Source: Paracoccus ravus
GTDB lineage: Bacteria; Pseudomonadota; Alphaproteobacteria; Rhodobacterales; Rhodobacteraceae
Direction of reading: 5' to 3'
DNA: 64,000 nt
Assembly (NCBI RefSeq): GCF_004522175.1
Contig: NZ_SDEB01000017.1
Span: 21,860-85,859, forward strand
How positions within the stretch are numbered: position 1 is the first letter of the stretch; each line of letters opens with the position of its first letter. The position numbers were made by a program, and so were the translations under genes. The notes below the pieces were generated by a model. It saw only the letters and a list, made by a program, of their open reading frames with translations, was not told the DNA's origin and did not search any database. This document shows positions 63,967-64,000 of the stretch, in pieces.

Positions 63967-64000
63967 TACCACCGATCTGCGCCGGATTTACAGCGCCCCG

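Larger units (their letters stand above)
62973..64000 (+). pseudogene. IS256-family transposase, broken by four small insertions; runs off window
   Basis: Starts MTISKEILDELLKGVERPEDLL. Recognisable mutator-type core: [117 protein letters not shown] (first Asp), [27 protein letters not shown] (second Asp). Frame is lost at 63295 by a palindromic insert with an in-frame TGA, kept through a second insert (63642-63690), lost again after a GC-rich insert at 63780, and a fourth insert lies near 63921. A deletion of about 17 bases also removed part of the CVVHLIRHSLN segment. Nonfunctional. Confidence 0.85.

Overview
The window is GC-rich bacterial chromosome, almost certainly from a Paracoccus-like member of the Rhodobacterales (Alphaproteobacteria). 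Four things point there: the nrdR-rib-nusB gene order, a tRNA-His without the extra G-1 (G1:U72 pair, A73, encoded CCA), TakP-type TRAP binding proteins, and a complete beta-hydroxyaspartate cycle (bhc) cluster of the kind first described in Paracoccus denitrificans. There is no phage and no CRISPR array. Most of the window is dense, operon-organised housekeeping and metabolic DNA; only the last 2.6 kb is a graveyard of insertion sequences.

Layout. 1-3.8 kb: a peptide ABC importer on the minus strand (oppA-oppB-oppC-oppD, the last cut by the window edge). 3.9-6.2 kb: cobalamin nucleotide-loop assembly (cobU-cobT-cobS). 6.3-11.2 kb: a TRAP transporter with one permease pair and two tandem TakP-like binding proteins. 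11.4-21.0 kb: nrdR-ribD, then three capsule genes on the opposite strand (kpsC, a Wza/KpsD-type lipoprotein, kpsS), then the rest of the riboflavin operon (ribE, a hypothetical, ribB with a degenerate RibA domain, ribH, nusB). 21.1-25.6 kb: a small membrane protein, a DUF481 outer-membrane protein, mmcB, tRNA-His, gshB and small proteins.

25.7-34.2 kb is the metabolic centrepiece. On the minus strand bhcA-bhcB-bhcC-bhcD are followed with tight spacing by an NCS2 purine permease, an 8-oxoguanine deaminase-type amidohydrolase and uraH; bhcR, an IclR regulator, diverges from bhcA. Purine-ring breakdown through allantoin yields glyoxylate, the substrate of the bhc cycle, so the run reads as a purine-import-to-glyoxylate-assimilation unit. 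34.5-39.9 kb holds an unusual accessory group: a pentapeptide-repeat protein, a winged-helix/TPR regulator, and divergent from it a PAP2/vanadium-haloperoxidase-like protein with an (Asn-Ala-His)n N-terminus, a small acidic protein and a subtilisin-like protease, translationally linked.

40-61 kb: purM-purN, a stress membrane pair, grxD, bolA, a thioredoxin-like protein, gph, a phosphatase-like protein, typA, a TetR-like regulator, a [2Fe-2S] ferredoxin, an EamA transporter, a lpxD-ACP-KAS unit, an L,D-transpeptidase with a divergent DUF882 protein, sseB, a uracil-DNA glycosylase-like gene, and a second capsule locus (kpsT, kpsE, kdsA). The ABC permease KpsM is in neither capsule locus. A BaiN-type flavoprotein follows.

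61.1-64 kb: two identical tRNA-Gln(TTG) genes in an 89-bp direct repeat, then decayed IS3, IS5 and IS256 transposase remnants and a fragment of an interrupted gene. The IS256 copy carries three copies of a ~45-bp palindromic element plus a different GC-rich insert.
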